DNA of 64,000 nucleotides, from positions 16,941,638 through 17,005,637 of the forward strand of contig OZ059900.1 in NCBI GenBank assembly GCA_964057225.1, written 5' to 3'. Of the stretch, positions 52,899-64,000 are shown piece by piece (within the stretch, counting starts at the first letter, position 1; every line of letters begins with the position of its first letter). The notes beneath the pieces were generated by a model that saw only the letters and a program-made list of their open reading frames with translations, made no database searches and was not told where the DNA came from. This DNA comes from Auanema rhodensis. Its lineage: Eukaryota > Nematoda > Chromadorea > Rhabditida > Rhabditidae. The position numbers and the translations under genes are program-made.

Positions 52899-55800
52899 AA
52901 ATTAAGGAAATTAGCATATTCTGAGGGCACGCCCCTTATGGCTAATATTGATTAAATCGATTTTTGTTCATATGAGTCGTCAAATGCAACGAATTTCAGC
53001 GTGTTACATACTAAAATGAAGCATTTTACATGCTGAACACTAGAAAAATACAAAAACACAGTATTTCCCATGAGAAATATTTTATTATGCTGGAAAACCA
53101 GTTTTTGGAAATTTCGCTGTAAACAAGGTTTTGACTTACGATTTCATGTGTTCAAACTCATGCAATGTCAATGAAACCCAGCTCAAAATTGTTCGTACAA
53201 CGTCTAGTTCCACTTTCACGACAAAAAAACAGGGGTTAGAAAATTAAGGAAATTAGCATATTCTGAGGGCACGCCCCTTATGGCTAATATTGATTAAATC
53301 GATTTTTGTTCATATGAGTCGTCAAATGCAACGAATTTCAGCGTGTTACATACTAAAATGAAGCATTTTACATGCTGAACACTAGAAAAATACAAAAACA
53401 CAGTATTTCCCATGAGAAATATTTTATTATGCTGGAAAACCAGTTTTTGGAAATTTCGCTGTAAACAAGGTTTTGACTTACGATTTCATGTGTTCAAACT
53501 CATGCAATGTCAATGAAACCTAGCTCAAAATTGTTCGTACAACGTCTAGTTCCACTTTCACGACAAAAAAACAGGGGTTAGAAAATTAAGGAAATTAGCA
53601 TATTCTGAGGGCACGCCCCTTATGGCTAATATTGATTAAATCGATTTTTGTTCATATGAGTCGTCAAATGCAACGAATTTCAGCGTGTTACATACTAAAA
53701 TGAAGCATTTTACATGCTGAACACTAGAAAAATACAAAAACACAGTATTTCCCATGAGAAATATTTTATTATGCTGGAAAACCAGTTTTTGGAAATTTCG
53801 CTGTAAACAAGGTTTTGACTTACGATTTCATGTGTTCAAACTCATGCAATGTCAATGAAACCTAGCTCAAAATTGTTCGTACAACGTCTAGTTCCACTTT
53901 CACGACAAAAAAACAGGGGTTAGAAAATTAAGGAAATTAGCATATTCTGAGGGCACGCCCCTTATGGCTAATATTGATTAAATCGATTTTTGTTCATATG
54001 AGTCGTCAAATGCAACGAATTTCAGCGTGTTACATACTAAAATGAAGCATTTTACATGCTGAACACTAGAAAAATACAAAAACACAGTATTTCCCATGAG
54101 AAATATTTTATTATGCTGGAAAACCAGTTTTTGGAAATTTCGCTGTAAACAAGGTTTTGACTTACGATTTCATGTGTTCAAACTCATGCAATGTCAATGA
54201 AACCTAGCTCAAAATTGTTCCTACAACGTCTAGTTCCACTTTCACGACAAAAAAACAGGGGTTAGAAAATTAAGGAAATTAGCATATTCTGAGGGCACGC
54301 CCCTTATGGCTAATATTGATTAAATCGATTTTTGTTCATATGAGTCGTCAAATGCAACGAATTTCAGCGTGTTACATACTAAAATGAAGCATTTTACATG
54401 CTGAACACTAGAAAAATACAAAAACACAGTATTTCCCATGAGAAATATTTTATTATGCTGGAAAACCAGTTTTTGGAAATTTCGCTGTAAACAAGGTTTT
54501 GACTTACGATTTCATGTGTTCAAACTCATGCAATGTCAATGAAACCCAGCTCAAAATTGTTCGTACAACGTCTAGTTCCACTTTCACGACAAAAAAACAG
54601 GGGTTAGAAAATTAAGGAAATTAGCATATTCTGAGGGCACGCCCCTTATGGCTAATATTGATTAAATCGATTTTTGTTCATATGAGTCGTCAAATGCAAC
54701 GAATTTCAGCGTGTTACATACTAAAATGAAGCATTTTACATGCTGAACACTAGAAAAATACAAAAACACAGTATTTCCCATGAGAAATATTTTATTATGC
54801 TGGAAAACCAGTTTTTGGAAATTTCGCTGTAAACAAGGTTTTGACTTACGATTTCATGTGTTCAAACTCATGCAATGTCAATGAAACCTAGCTCAAAATT
54901 GTTCGTACAACGTCTAGTTCCACTTTCACGACAAAAAAACAGGGGTTAGAAAATTAAGGAAATTAGCATATTCTGAGGGCACGCCCCTTATGGCTAATAT
55001 TGATTAAATCGATTTTTGTTCATATGAGTCGTCAAATGCAACGAATTTCAGCGTGTTACATACTAAAATGAAGCATTTTACATGCTGAACACTAGAAAAA
55101 TACAAAAACACAGTATTTCCCATGAGAAATATTTTATTATGCTGGAAAACCAGTTTTTGGAAATTTCGCTGTAAACAAGGTTTTGACTTACGATTTCATG
55201 TGTTCAAACTCATGCAATGTCAATGAAACCTAGCTCAAAATTGTTCGTACAACGTCTAGTTCCACTTTCACGACAAAAAAACAGGGGTTAGAAAATTAAG
55301 GAAATTAGCATATTCTGAGGGCACGCCCCTTATGGCTAATATTGATTAAATCGATTTTTGTTCATATGAGTCGTCAAATGCAACGAATTTCAGCGTGTTA
55401 CATACTAAAATGAAGCATTTTACATGCTGAACACTAGAAAAATACAAAAACACAGTATTTCCCATGAGAAATATTTTATTATGCTGGAAAACCAGTTTTT
55501 GAAAATTTCGCTGTAAACAAGGTTTTGACTTACGATTTCATGTGTTCAAACTCATGCAATGTCAATGAAACCTAGCTCAAAATTGTTCGTACAACGTCTA
55601 GTTCCACTTTCACGACAAAAAAACAGGGGTTAGAAAATTAAGGAAATTAGCATATTCTGAGGGCACGCCCCTTATGGCTAATATTGATTAAATCGATTTT
55701 TGTTCATATGAGTCGTCAAATGCAACGAATTTCAGCGTGTTACATACTAAAATGAAGCATTTTACATGCTGAACACTAGAAAAATACAAAAACACAGTAT

Positions 55801-58800
55801 TTCCCATGAGAAATATTTTATTATGCTGGAAAACCAGTTTTTGGAAATTTCGCTGTAAACAAGGTTTTGACTTACGATTTCATGTGTTCAAACTCATGCA
55901 ATGTCAATGAAACCCAGCTCAAAATTGTTCGTACAACGTCTAGTTCCACTTTCACGACAAAAAAACAGGGGTTAGAAAATTAAGGAAATTAGCATATTCT
56001 GAGGGCACGCCCCTTATGGCTAATATTGATTAAATCGATTTTTGTTCATATGAGTCGTCAAATGCAACGAATTTCAGCGTGTTACATACTAAAATGAAGC
56101 ATTTTACATGCTGAACACTAGAAAAATACAAAAACACAGTATTTCCCATGAGAAATATTTTATTATGCTGGAAAACCAGTTTTTGGAAATTTCGCTGTAA
56201 ACAAGGTTTTGACTTACGATTTCATGTGTTCAAACTCATGCAATGTCAATGAAACCCAGCTCAAAATTGTTCGTACAACGTCTAGTTCCACTTTCACGAC
56301 AAAAAAACAGGGGTTAGAAAATTAAGGAAATTAGCATATTCTGAGGGCACGCCCCTTATGGCTAATATTGATTAAATCGATTTTTGTTCATATGAGTCGT
56401 CAAATGCAACGAATTTCAGCGTGTTACATACTAAAATGAAGCATTTTACATGCTGAACACTAGAAAAATACAAAAACACAGTATTTCCCATGAGAAATTT
56501 TTTATTATGCTGGAAAACCAGTTTTTGGAAATTTCGCTGTAAACAAGGTTTTGACTTACGATTTCATGTGTTCAAACTCATGCAATGTCAATGAAACCTA
56601 GCTCAAAATTGTTCGTACAACGTCTAGTTCCACTTTCACGACAAAAAAACAGGGGTTAGAAAATTAAGGAAATTAGCATATTCTGAGGGCACGCCCCTTA
56701 TGGCTAATATTGATTAAATCGATTTTTGTTCATATGAGTCGTCAAATGCAACGAATTTCAGCGTGTTACATACTAAAATGAAGCATTTTACATGCTGAAC
56801 ACTAGAAAAATACAAAAACACAGTATTTCCCATGAGAAATATTTTATTATGCTGGAAAACCAGTTTTTGAAAATTTCGCTGTAAACAAGGTTTTGACTTA
56901 CGATTTCATGTGTTCAAACTCATGCAATGTCAATGAAACCTAGCTCAAAATTGTTCCTACAACGTCTAGTTCCACTTTCACGACAAAAAAACAGGGGTTA
57001 GAAAATTAAGGAAATTAGCATATTCTGAGGGCACGCCCTTTATGGCTAATATTGATTAAATCGATTTTTGTTCATATGAGTCGTCAAATGCAACGAATTT
57101 CAGCGTGTTACATACTAAAATGAAGCATTTTACATGCTGAACGCTAGAAAAATACAAAAACACAGTATTTCCCATGAGAAATATTTTATTATGCTGGAAA
57201 ACCAGTTTTTGAAAATTTCGCTGTAAACAAGGTTTTGACTTACGATTTCATGTGTTCAAACTCATGCAATGTCAATGAAACCTAGCTCAAAATTGTTCCT
57301 ACAACGTCTAGTTCCACTTTCACGACAAAAAAACAGGGGTTAGAAAATTAAGGAAATTAGCATATTCTGAGGGCACGCCCTTTATGGCTAATATTGATTA
57401 AATCGATTTTTGTTCATATGAGTCGTCAAATGCAACGAATTTCAGCGTGTTACATACTAAAATGAAGCATTTTACATGCTGAACACTAGAAAAATACAAA
57501 AACACAGTATTTCCCATGAGAAATATTTTATTATGCTGGAAAACCAGTTTTTGGAAATTTCGCTGTAAACAAGGTTTTGACTTACGATTTCATGTGTTCA
57601 AACTCATGCAATGTCAATGAAACCTAGCTCAAAATTGTTCCTACAACGTCTAGTTCCACTTTCACGACAAAAAAACAGGGGTTAGAAAATTAAGGAAATT
57701 AGCATATTCTGAGGGCACGCCCCTTATGGCTAATATTGATTAAATCGATTTTTGTTCATATGAGTCGTCAAATGCAACGAATTTCAGCGTGTTACATACT
57801 AAAATGAAGCATTTTACATGCTGAACACTAGAAAAATACAAAAACACAGTATTTCCCATGAGAAATATTTTATTATGCTGGAAAACCAGTTTTTGGAAAT
57901 TTCGCTGTAAACAAGGTTTTGACTTACGATTTCATGTGTTCAAACTCATGCAATGTCAATGAAACCTAGCTCAAAATTGTTCGTACAACGTCTAGTTCCA
58001 CTTTCACGACAAAAAAACAGGGGTTAGAAAATTAAGGAAATTAGCATATTCTGAGGGCACGCCCTTTATGGCTAATATTGATTAAATCGATTTTTGTTCA
58101 TATGAGTCGTCAAATGCAACGAATTTCAGCGTGTTACATACTAAAATGAAGCATTTTACATGCTGAACACTAGAAAAATACAAAAACACAGTAATACCCA
58201 TGAGAAATATTTTATTATGCTGGAAAACCAGTTTTTGGAAATTTCGCTGTAAACAAGGTTTTGACTTACGATTTCATGTGTTCAAACTCATGCAATGTCA
58301 ATGAAACCTAGCTCAAAATTGTTCGTACAACGTCTAGTTCCACTTTCACGACAAAAAAACAGGGGTTAGAAAATTAAGGAAATTAGCATATTCTGAGGGC
58401 ACGCCCCTTATGGCTAATATTGATTAAATCGATTTTTGTTCATATGAGTCGTCAAATGCAACGAATTTCAGCGTGTTACATACTAAAATGAAGCATTTTA
58501 CATGCTGAACACTAGAAAAATACAAAAACACAGTAATACCCATGAGAAATATTTTATTATGCTGGAAAACCAGTTTTTGGAAATTTCGCTGTAAACAAGG
58601 TTTTGACTTACGATTTCATGTGTTCAAACTCATGCAATGTCAATGAAACCTAGCTCAAAATTGTTCGTACAACGTCTAGTTCCACTTTCACGACAAAAAA
58701 ACAGGGGTTAGAAAATTAAGGAAATTAGCATATTCTGAGGGCACGCCCCTTATGGCTAATATTGATTAAATCGATTTTTGTTCATATGAGTCGTCAAATG

Positions 58801-59738
58801 CAACGAATTTCAGCGTGTTACATACTAAAATGAAGCATTTTACATGCTGAACACTAGAAAAATACAAAAACACAGTATTTCCCATGAGAAATATTTTATT
58901 ATGCTGGAAAACCAGTTTTTGAAAATTTCGCTGTAAACAAGGTTTTGACTTACGATTTCATGTGTTCAAACTCATGCAATGTCAATGAAACCTAGCTCAA
59001 AATTGTTCCTACAACGTCTAGTTCCACTTTCACGACAAAAAAACAGGGGTTAGAAAATTAAGGAAATTAGCATATTCTGAGGGCACGCCCTTTATGGCTA
59101 ATATTGATTAAATCGATTTTTGTTCATATGAGTCGTCAAATGCAACGAATTTCAGCGTGTTACATACTAAAATGAAGCATTTTACATGCTGAACGCTAGA
59201 AAAATACAAAAACACAGTATTTCCCATGAGAAATATTTTATTATGCTGGAAAACCAGTTTTTGAAAATTTCGCTGTAAACAAGGTTTTGACTTACGATTT
59301 CATGTGTTCAAACTCATGCAATGTCAATGAAACCTAGCTCAAAATTGTTCCTACAACGTCTAGTTCCACTTTCACGACAAAAAAACAGGGGTTAGAAAAT
59401 TAAGGAAATTAGCATATTCTGAGGGCACGCCCTTTATGGCTAATATTGATTAAATCGATTTTTGTTCATATGAGTCGTCAAATGCAACGAATTTCAGCGT
59501 GTTACATACTAAAATGAAGCATTTTACATGCTGAACACTAGAAAAATACAAAAACACAGTATTTCCCATGATAAATATTTTATTATGCTGGAAAACCAGT
59601 TTTTGAAAATTTCGCTGTAAACAAGGTTTTGACTTACGATTTCATGTGTTCAAACTCATGCAATGTCAATGAAACCTAGCTCAAAATTGTTCCTACAACG
59701 TCTAGTTCCACTTTCACGACAAAAAAACAGGGGTTAGA
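52899..59738 (+). repeat. 20-monomer block, copy 2 (M155-M174, 6,840 bp)
   Basis: Every marker of copy 1 recurs, for example GAGAAATTTTTTA near 56,490 and CATGATAAAT at 59,565, each 7,524 bp after its partner. One difference is in the third monomer from the end of the first nested triplet: CATGATAAAT with TTGAAAA is present in both last monomers (M152 and M174), whereas M146 and M168 lack both. I noticed no substitution that separates the two copies. Confidence 0.92.
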
Positions 59739-60764
59739 AAATTAAGGAAATTAGCATATTCTGAGGGCACGCCCCTTATGGCTAATATTGATTAAATCGA
59801 TTTTTGTTCATATGAGTCGTCAAATGCAACGAATTTCAGCGTGTTACATACTAAAATGAAGCATTTTACATGCTGAACACTAGAAAAATACAAAAACACA
59901 GTATTTCCCATGAGAAATATTTTATTATGCTGGAAAACCAGTTTTTGGAAATTTCGCTGTAAACAAGGTTTTGACTTACGATTTCATGTGTTCAAACTCA
60001 TGCAATGTCAATGAAACCTAGCTCAAAATTGTTCCTACAACGTCTAGTTCCACTTTCACGACAAAAAAACAGGGGTTAGAAAATTAAGGAAATTAGCATA
60101 TTCTGAGGGCACGCCCTTTATGGCTAATATTGATTAAATCGATTTTTGTTCATATGAGTCGTCAAATGCAACGAATTTCAGCGTGTTACATACTAAAATG
60201 AAGCATTTTACATGCTGAACACTAGAAAAATACAAAAACACAGTAATACCCATGAGAAATATTTTATTATGCTGGAAAACCAGTTTTTGGAAATTTCGCT
60301 GTAAACAAGGTTTTGACTTACGATTTCATGTGTTCAAACTCATGCAATGTCAATGAAACCTAGCTCAAAATTGTTCGTACAACGTCTAGTTCCACTTTCA
60401 CGACAAAAAAACAGGGGTTAGAAAATTAAGGAAATTAGCATATTCTGAGGGCACGCCCCTTATGGCTAATATTGATTAAATCGATTTTTGTTCATATGAG
60501 TCGTCAAATGCAACGAATTTCAGCGTGTTACATACTAAAATGAAGCATTTTACATGCTGAACACTAGAAAAATACAAAAACACAGTAATACCCATGAGAA
60601 ATATTTTATTATGCTGGAAAACCAGTTTTTGGAAATTTCGCTGTAAACAAGGTTTTGACTTACGATTTCATGTGTTCAAACTCATGCAATGTCAATGAAA
60701 CCTAGCTCAAAATTGTTCGTACAACGTCTAGTTCCACTTTCACGACAAAAAAACAGGGGTTAGA
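56661..60764 (+). repeat. Nested 6-monomer HOR, two units of 2,052 bp (M166-M171, M172-M177)
   Basis: Units are 56,661-58,712 and 58,713-60,764. The order is TTGAAAA with TTGTTCCTAC; GCCCTTTATGG with GAACGCTAG; GCCCTTTATGG; a monomer with GCCCCTTATGG; GCCCTTTATGG with AGTAATACCC; and AGTAATACCC. The first full unit also exists in copy 1 of the large block (49,137-51,188). The second unit overruns the end of the 20-monomer block, so 6-mer expansion and block duplication are separate events. Confidence 0.87.
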
Positions 60765-63700
60765 AAATTAAGGAAATTAGCATATTCTGAGGGCACGCCC
60801 CTTATGGCTAATATTGATTAAATCGATTTTTGTTCATATGAGTCGTCAAATGCAACGAATTTCAGCGTGTTACATACTAAAATGAAGCATTTTACATGCT
60901 GAACACTAGAAAAATACAAAAACACAGTAATACCCATGAGAAATATTTTATTATGCTGGAAAACCAGTTTTTGGAAATTTCGCTGTAAACAAGGTTTTGA
61001 CTTACGATTTCATGTGTTCAAACTCATGCAATGTCAATGAAACCTAGCTCAAAATTGTTAATACAATGTCTAGTTCCACTTTCACGACAAAAAAACAGGG
61101 GTTAGAAAATTAAGGAAATTAGCATATTCTGAGGGCACGCCCCTTATGGCTAATATTGATTAAATCGATTTTTGTTCATATGAGTCGTCAAATGCAACGA
61201 ATTTCAGCGTGTTACATACTAAAATGAAGCATTTTACATGCTGAACACTAGAAAAATACAAAAACACAGTATTTCCCAAGAGAAATATTTTATTATGCTG
61301 GAAAACCAGTTTTTGGAAATTTCGCTGTAAACAAGGTTTTGACTTACGATTTCATGTGTTCAAACTCATGCAATGTCAATGAAACCCAGCTCAAAATTGT
61401 TCGTACAACGTCTAGTTCCACTTTCACGACAAAAAAACAGGGGTTAGAAAATTAAGGAAATTAGCATATTCTGAGGGCACGCCCCTTATGGCTAATATTG
61501 ATTAAATCGATTTTTGTTCATATGAGTCGTCAAATGCAACGAATTTCAGCGTGTTACATACTAAAATGAAGCATTTTACATGCTGAACACTAGAAAAATA
61601 CAAAAACACAGTATTTCCCATGAGAAATATTTTATTATGCTGGAAAACCAGTTTTTGGAAATTTCGCTGTAAACAAGATTTTGACTTACGATTTCATGTG
61701 TTCAAACTCATGCAATGTCAATGAAACCTAGCTCAAAATTGTTCGTACAACGTCTAGTTCCACTTTCACGACAAAAAAACAGGGGTTAGAAAATTAAGGA
61801 AATTAGCATATTCTGAGGGCACGCCCCTTATGGCTAATATTGATTAAATCGATTTTTGTTCATATGAGTCGTCAAATGCAACGAATTTCAGCGTGTTACA
61901 CACTAAAATGAAGCATTTTACATGCTGAACACTAGAAAAATACAAAAACACAGTATTTCCCATGAGAAATATTTTATTATGCTGGAAAACCAGTTTTTGA
62001 AAATTTCGCTGTAAACAAGGTTTTGACTTACGATTTCATGTGTTCAAACTCATGCAATGTCAATGAAACCTAGCTCAAAATTGTTCCTACAACGTCTAGT
62101 TCCACTTTCACGACAAAAAAACAGGGGTTAGAAAATTAAGGAAATTAGCATATTCTGAGGGCACGCCCTTTATGGCTAATATTGATTAAATCGATTTTTG
62201 TTCATATGAGTCGTCAAATGCAACGAATTTCAGCGTGTTACATACTAAAATGAAGCATTTTACATGCTGAACACTAGAAAAATACAAAAACACAGTATTT
62301 CCCATGAGAAATATTTTATTATGCTGGAAAACCAGTTTTTGGAAATTTCGCTGTAAACAAGGTTTTGACTTACGATTTCATGTGTTCAAACTCATGCAAT
62401 GTCAATGAAACCTAGCTCAAAATTGTTCGTACAACGTCTAGTTCCACTTTCACGACAAAAAAACAGGGGTTAGAAAATTAAGGAAATTAGCATATTCTGA
62501 GGGCACGCCCCTTATGGCTAATATTGATTAAATCGATTTTTGTTCATATGAGTCGTCAAATGCAACGAATTTCAGCGTGTTACGTACTAAAATGAAGCAT
62601 TTCACATGCTGAACACTAGAAAAATACAAAAACACAGTATTTCCCATGAGAAATATTTTATTATGCTGGAAAACCAGTTTTTGGAAATTTCGCTGTAAAC
62701 AAGGTTTTGACTTACGATTTCATGTGTTCAAACTCATGCAATGTCAATGAAACCTAGCTCAAAATTGTTCGTACAACGTCTAGTTCCACTTTCACGACAA
62801 AAAAACAGGGGTTAGAAAATTAAGGAAATTAGCATATTCTGAGGGCACGCCCCTTATGGCTAATATTGATTAAATCGATTTTTGTTCATATGAGTCGTCA
62901 AATGCAACGAATTTCAGCGTGTTACATACTAAAATGAAGCATTTTACATGCTGAACACTAGAAAAATACAAAAACACAGTAATACCCATGAGAAATATTT
63001 TATTATGCTGGAAAACCAGTTTTTGGAAATTTCGCTGTAAACAAGGTTTTGACTTACGATTTCATGTGTTCAAACTCATGCAATGTCAATGAAACCTAGC
63101 TCAAAATTGTTAATACAATGTCTAGTTCCACTTTCACGACAAAAAAACAGGGGTTAGAAAATTAAGGAAATTAGCATATTCTGAGGGCACGCCCCTTATG
63201 GCTAATATTGATTAAATCGATTTTTGTTCATATGAGTCGTCAAATGCAACGAATTTCAGCGTGTTACATACTAAAATGAAGCATTTTACATGCTGAACAC
63301 TAGAAAAATACAAAAACACAGTATTTCCCATGAGAAATATTTTATTATGCTGGAAAACCAGTTTTTGGAAATTTCGCTGTAAACAAGGTTTTGACTTACG
63401 ATTTCATGTGTTCAAACTCATGCAATGTCAATGAAACCCAGCTCAAAATTGTTCGTACAACGTCTAGTTCCACTTTCACGACAAAAAAACAGGGGTTAGA
63501 AAATTAAGGAAATTAGCATATTCTGAGGGCACGCCCCTTATGGCTAATATTGATTAAATCGATTTTTGTTCATATGAGTCGTCAAATGCAACGAATTTCA
63601 GCGTGTTACATACTAAAATGAAGCATTTTACATGCTGAACACTAGAAAAATACAAAAACACAGTATTTCCCATGAGAAATATTTTATTATGCTGGAAAAC

Positions 63701-64000
63701 CAGTTTTTGGAAATTTCGCTGTAAACAAGGTTTTGACTTACGATTTCATGTGTTCAAACTCATGCAATGTCAATGAAACCTAGCTCAAAATTGTTCCTAC
63801 AACGTCTAGTTCCACTTTCACGACAAAAAAACAGGGGTTAGAAAATTAAGGAAATTAGCATATTCTGAGGGCACGCCCCTTATGGCTAATATTGATTAAA
63901 TCGATTTTTGTTCATATGAGTCGTCAAATGCAACGAATTTCAGCGTGTTACATACTAAAATGAAGCATTTTACATGCTGAACACTAGAAAAATACAAAAA
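60765..64000 (+). repeat. Right-hand tail of the window (M178 to partial M187)
   Basis: M178 and M184 have AGTAATACCC and TTGTTAATACAATG, each followed by an AAACCCAGC monomer, six monomers apart, which suggests another six-monomer relation. Private changes are TTTCCCAAGAG in M179, AACAAGATTTT in M180, TTACACACT in M181 and TTACGTACT in M183. The last monomer (63,843-64,000) stops after 158 bases because the window ends, not because the array does. Confidence 0.8.

Larger units (their letters stand above)
229..64000 (+). repeat. Satellite DNA array, 342 bp monomer, about 186.5 copies, head-to-tail
   Basis: The same 342 bp unit repeats without interruption from the flank to the end of the window, always in the same orientation. 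Monomer n starts at 229 + 342(n-1), corrected for six small length changes: -1 in M27, M28, M37 and M39, and +3 in M73 and M76. This predicts the start of the last, partial copy at 63,843, which is what the sequence shows. The consensus has 59 C, 57 G and 10 CpG. No transposon, gene or inversion is inserted anywhere. Satellites of this length and organisation usually form centromeric or pericentromeric heterochromatin; that role is inferred. Copy identity is very high, with most copies differing from their neighbours at only a few of about 15 recurring variable sites. Confidence 0.98.

Noticed and set aside
229-64000. CRISPR array
   Set aside because: The whole 342 bp unit repeats with no unique spacers; repeat length and homogeneity are those of satellite DNA.
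229-64000. Tandem copies of a transposon, MITE or rDNA spacer
   Set aside because: There are no terminal inverted repeats at a fixed unit border, no target-site duplications between units, no transposase-like frame and no rRNA or tRNA sequence. Derivation from such an element long ago cannot be excluded.

Overview
The window is almost entirely one satellite DNA array. Bases 1-228 look like single-copy, AT-rich flank with no convincing gene. From about 229 to the last base the sequence is a head-to-tail tandem repeat of a 342 bp monomer, all in one orientation. There are 186 complete copies and a 187th cut off at 64,000, so the array continues past the window. No protein-coding gene, tRNA, rRNA, CRISPR array or inserted transposon interrupts it. 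The organism is a eukaryote. The monomer is 33.9% GC, close to dinucleosome length (2 x 171), and not CpG-depleted (10 CpG seen, about 9.8 expected). That fits a genome with little DNA methylation, such as many insects and other invertebrates, but I do not recognise the satellite family and cannot name a species. The natural reading is centromeric or pericentromeric heterochromatin, which is inference.

Monomers are very similar to one another, but they carry a small set of diagnostic variants that divide the array into higher-order repeat (HOR) domains. I number monomers M1-M187 from the left edge. Domain I (229 to about 21,770; M1-M63) has a 7-monomer HOR of 2,394 bp, a shortened 6-monomer version, and a related 10/11-monomer HOR of 3,418 and 3,760 bp. 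Domain II (about 21,771-38,876; M64-M113) has a different variant set and short 3-, 4- and 5-monomer repeats. Domain III (38,877 to about 45,374; M114-M132) is a 10-monomer HOR of 3,420 bp. Domain IV (45,375-59,738; M133-M174) holds two copies of a 20-monomer block set 22 monomers (7,524 bp) apart, with a 6-monomer repeat (2,052 bp) nested inside. The tail (to 64,000) repeats the 6-mer pattern and then mixes older types.

Only six monomers depart from 342 bp: -1 in M27, M28, M37 and M39, and +3 in M73 and M76. These length variants recur in matching HOR positions, so they were copied with the DNA and are not random errors. The monomer is rich in short dyad symmetries, and several common variants fall in or next to their arms or loops. 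Short minus-strand ORFs of 69 codons occur in 12 domain I monomers; they are by-products of one base change that removes a stop codon, not genes.

All monomer typing was done by eye on about 15 variable sites. HOR borders are accurate to the monomer, but single private substitutions may have been missed.
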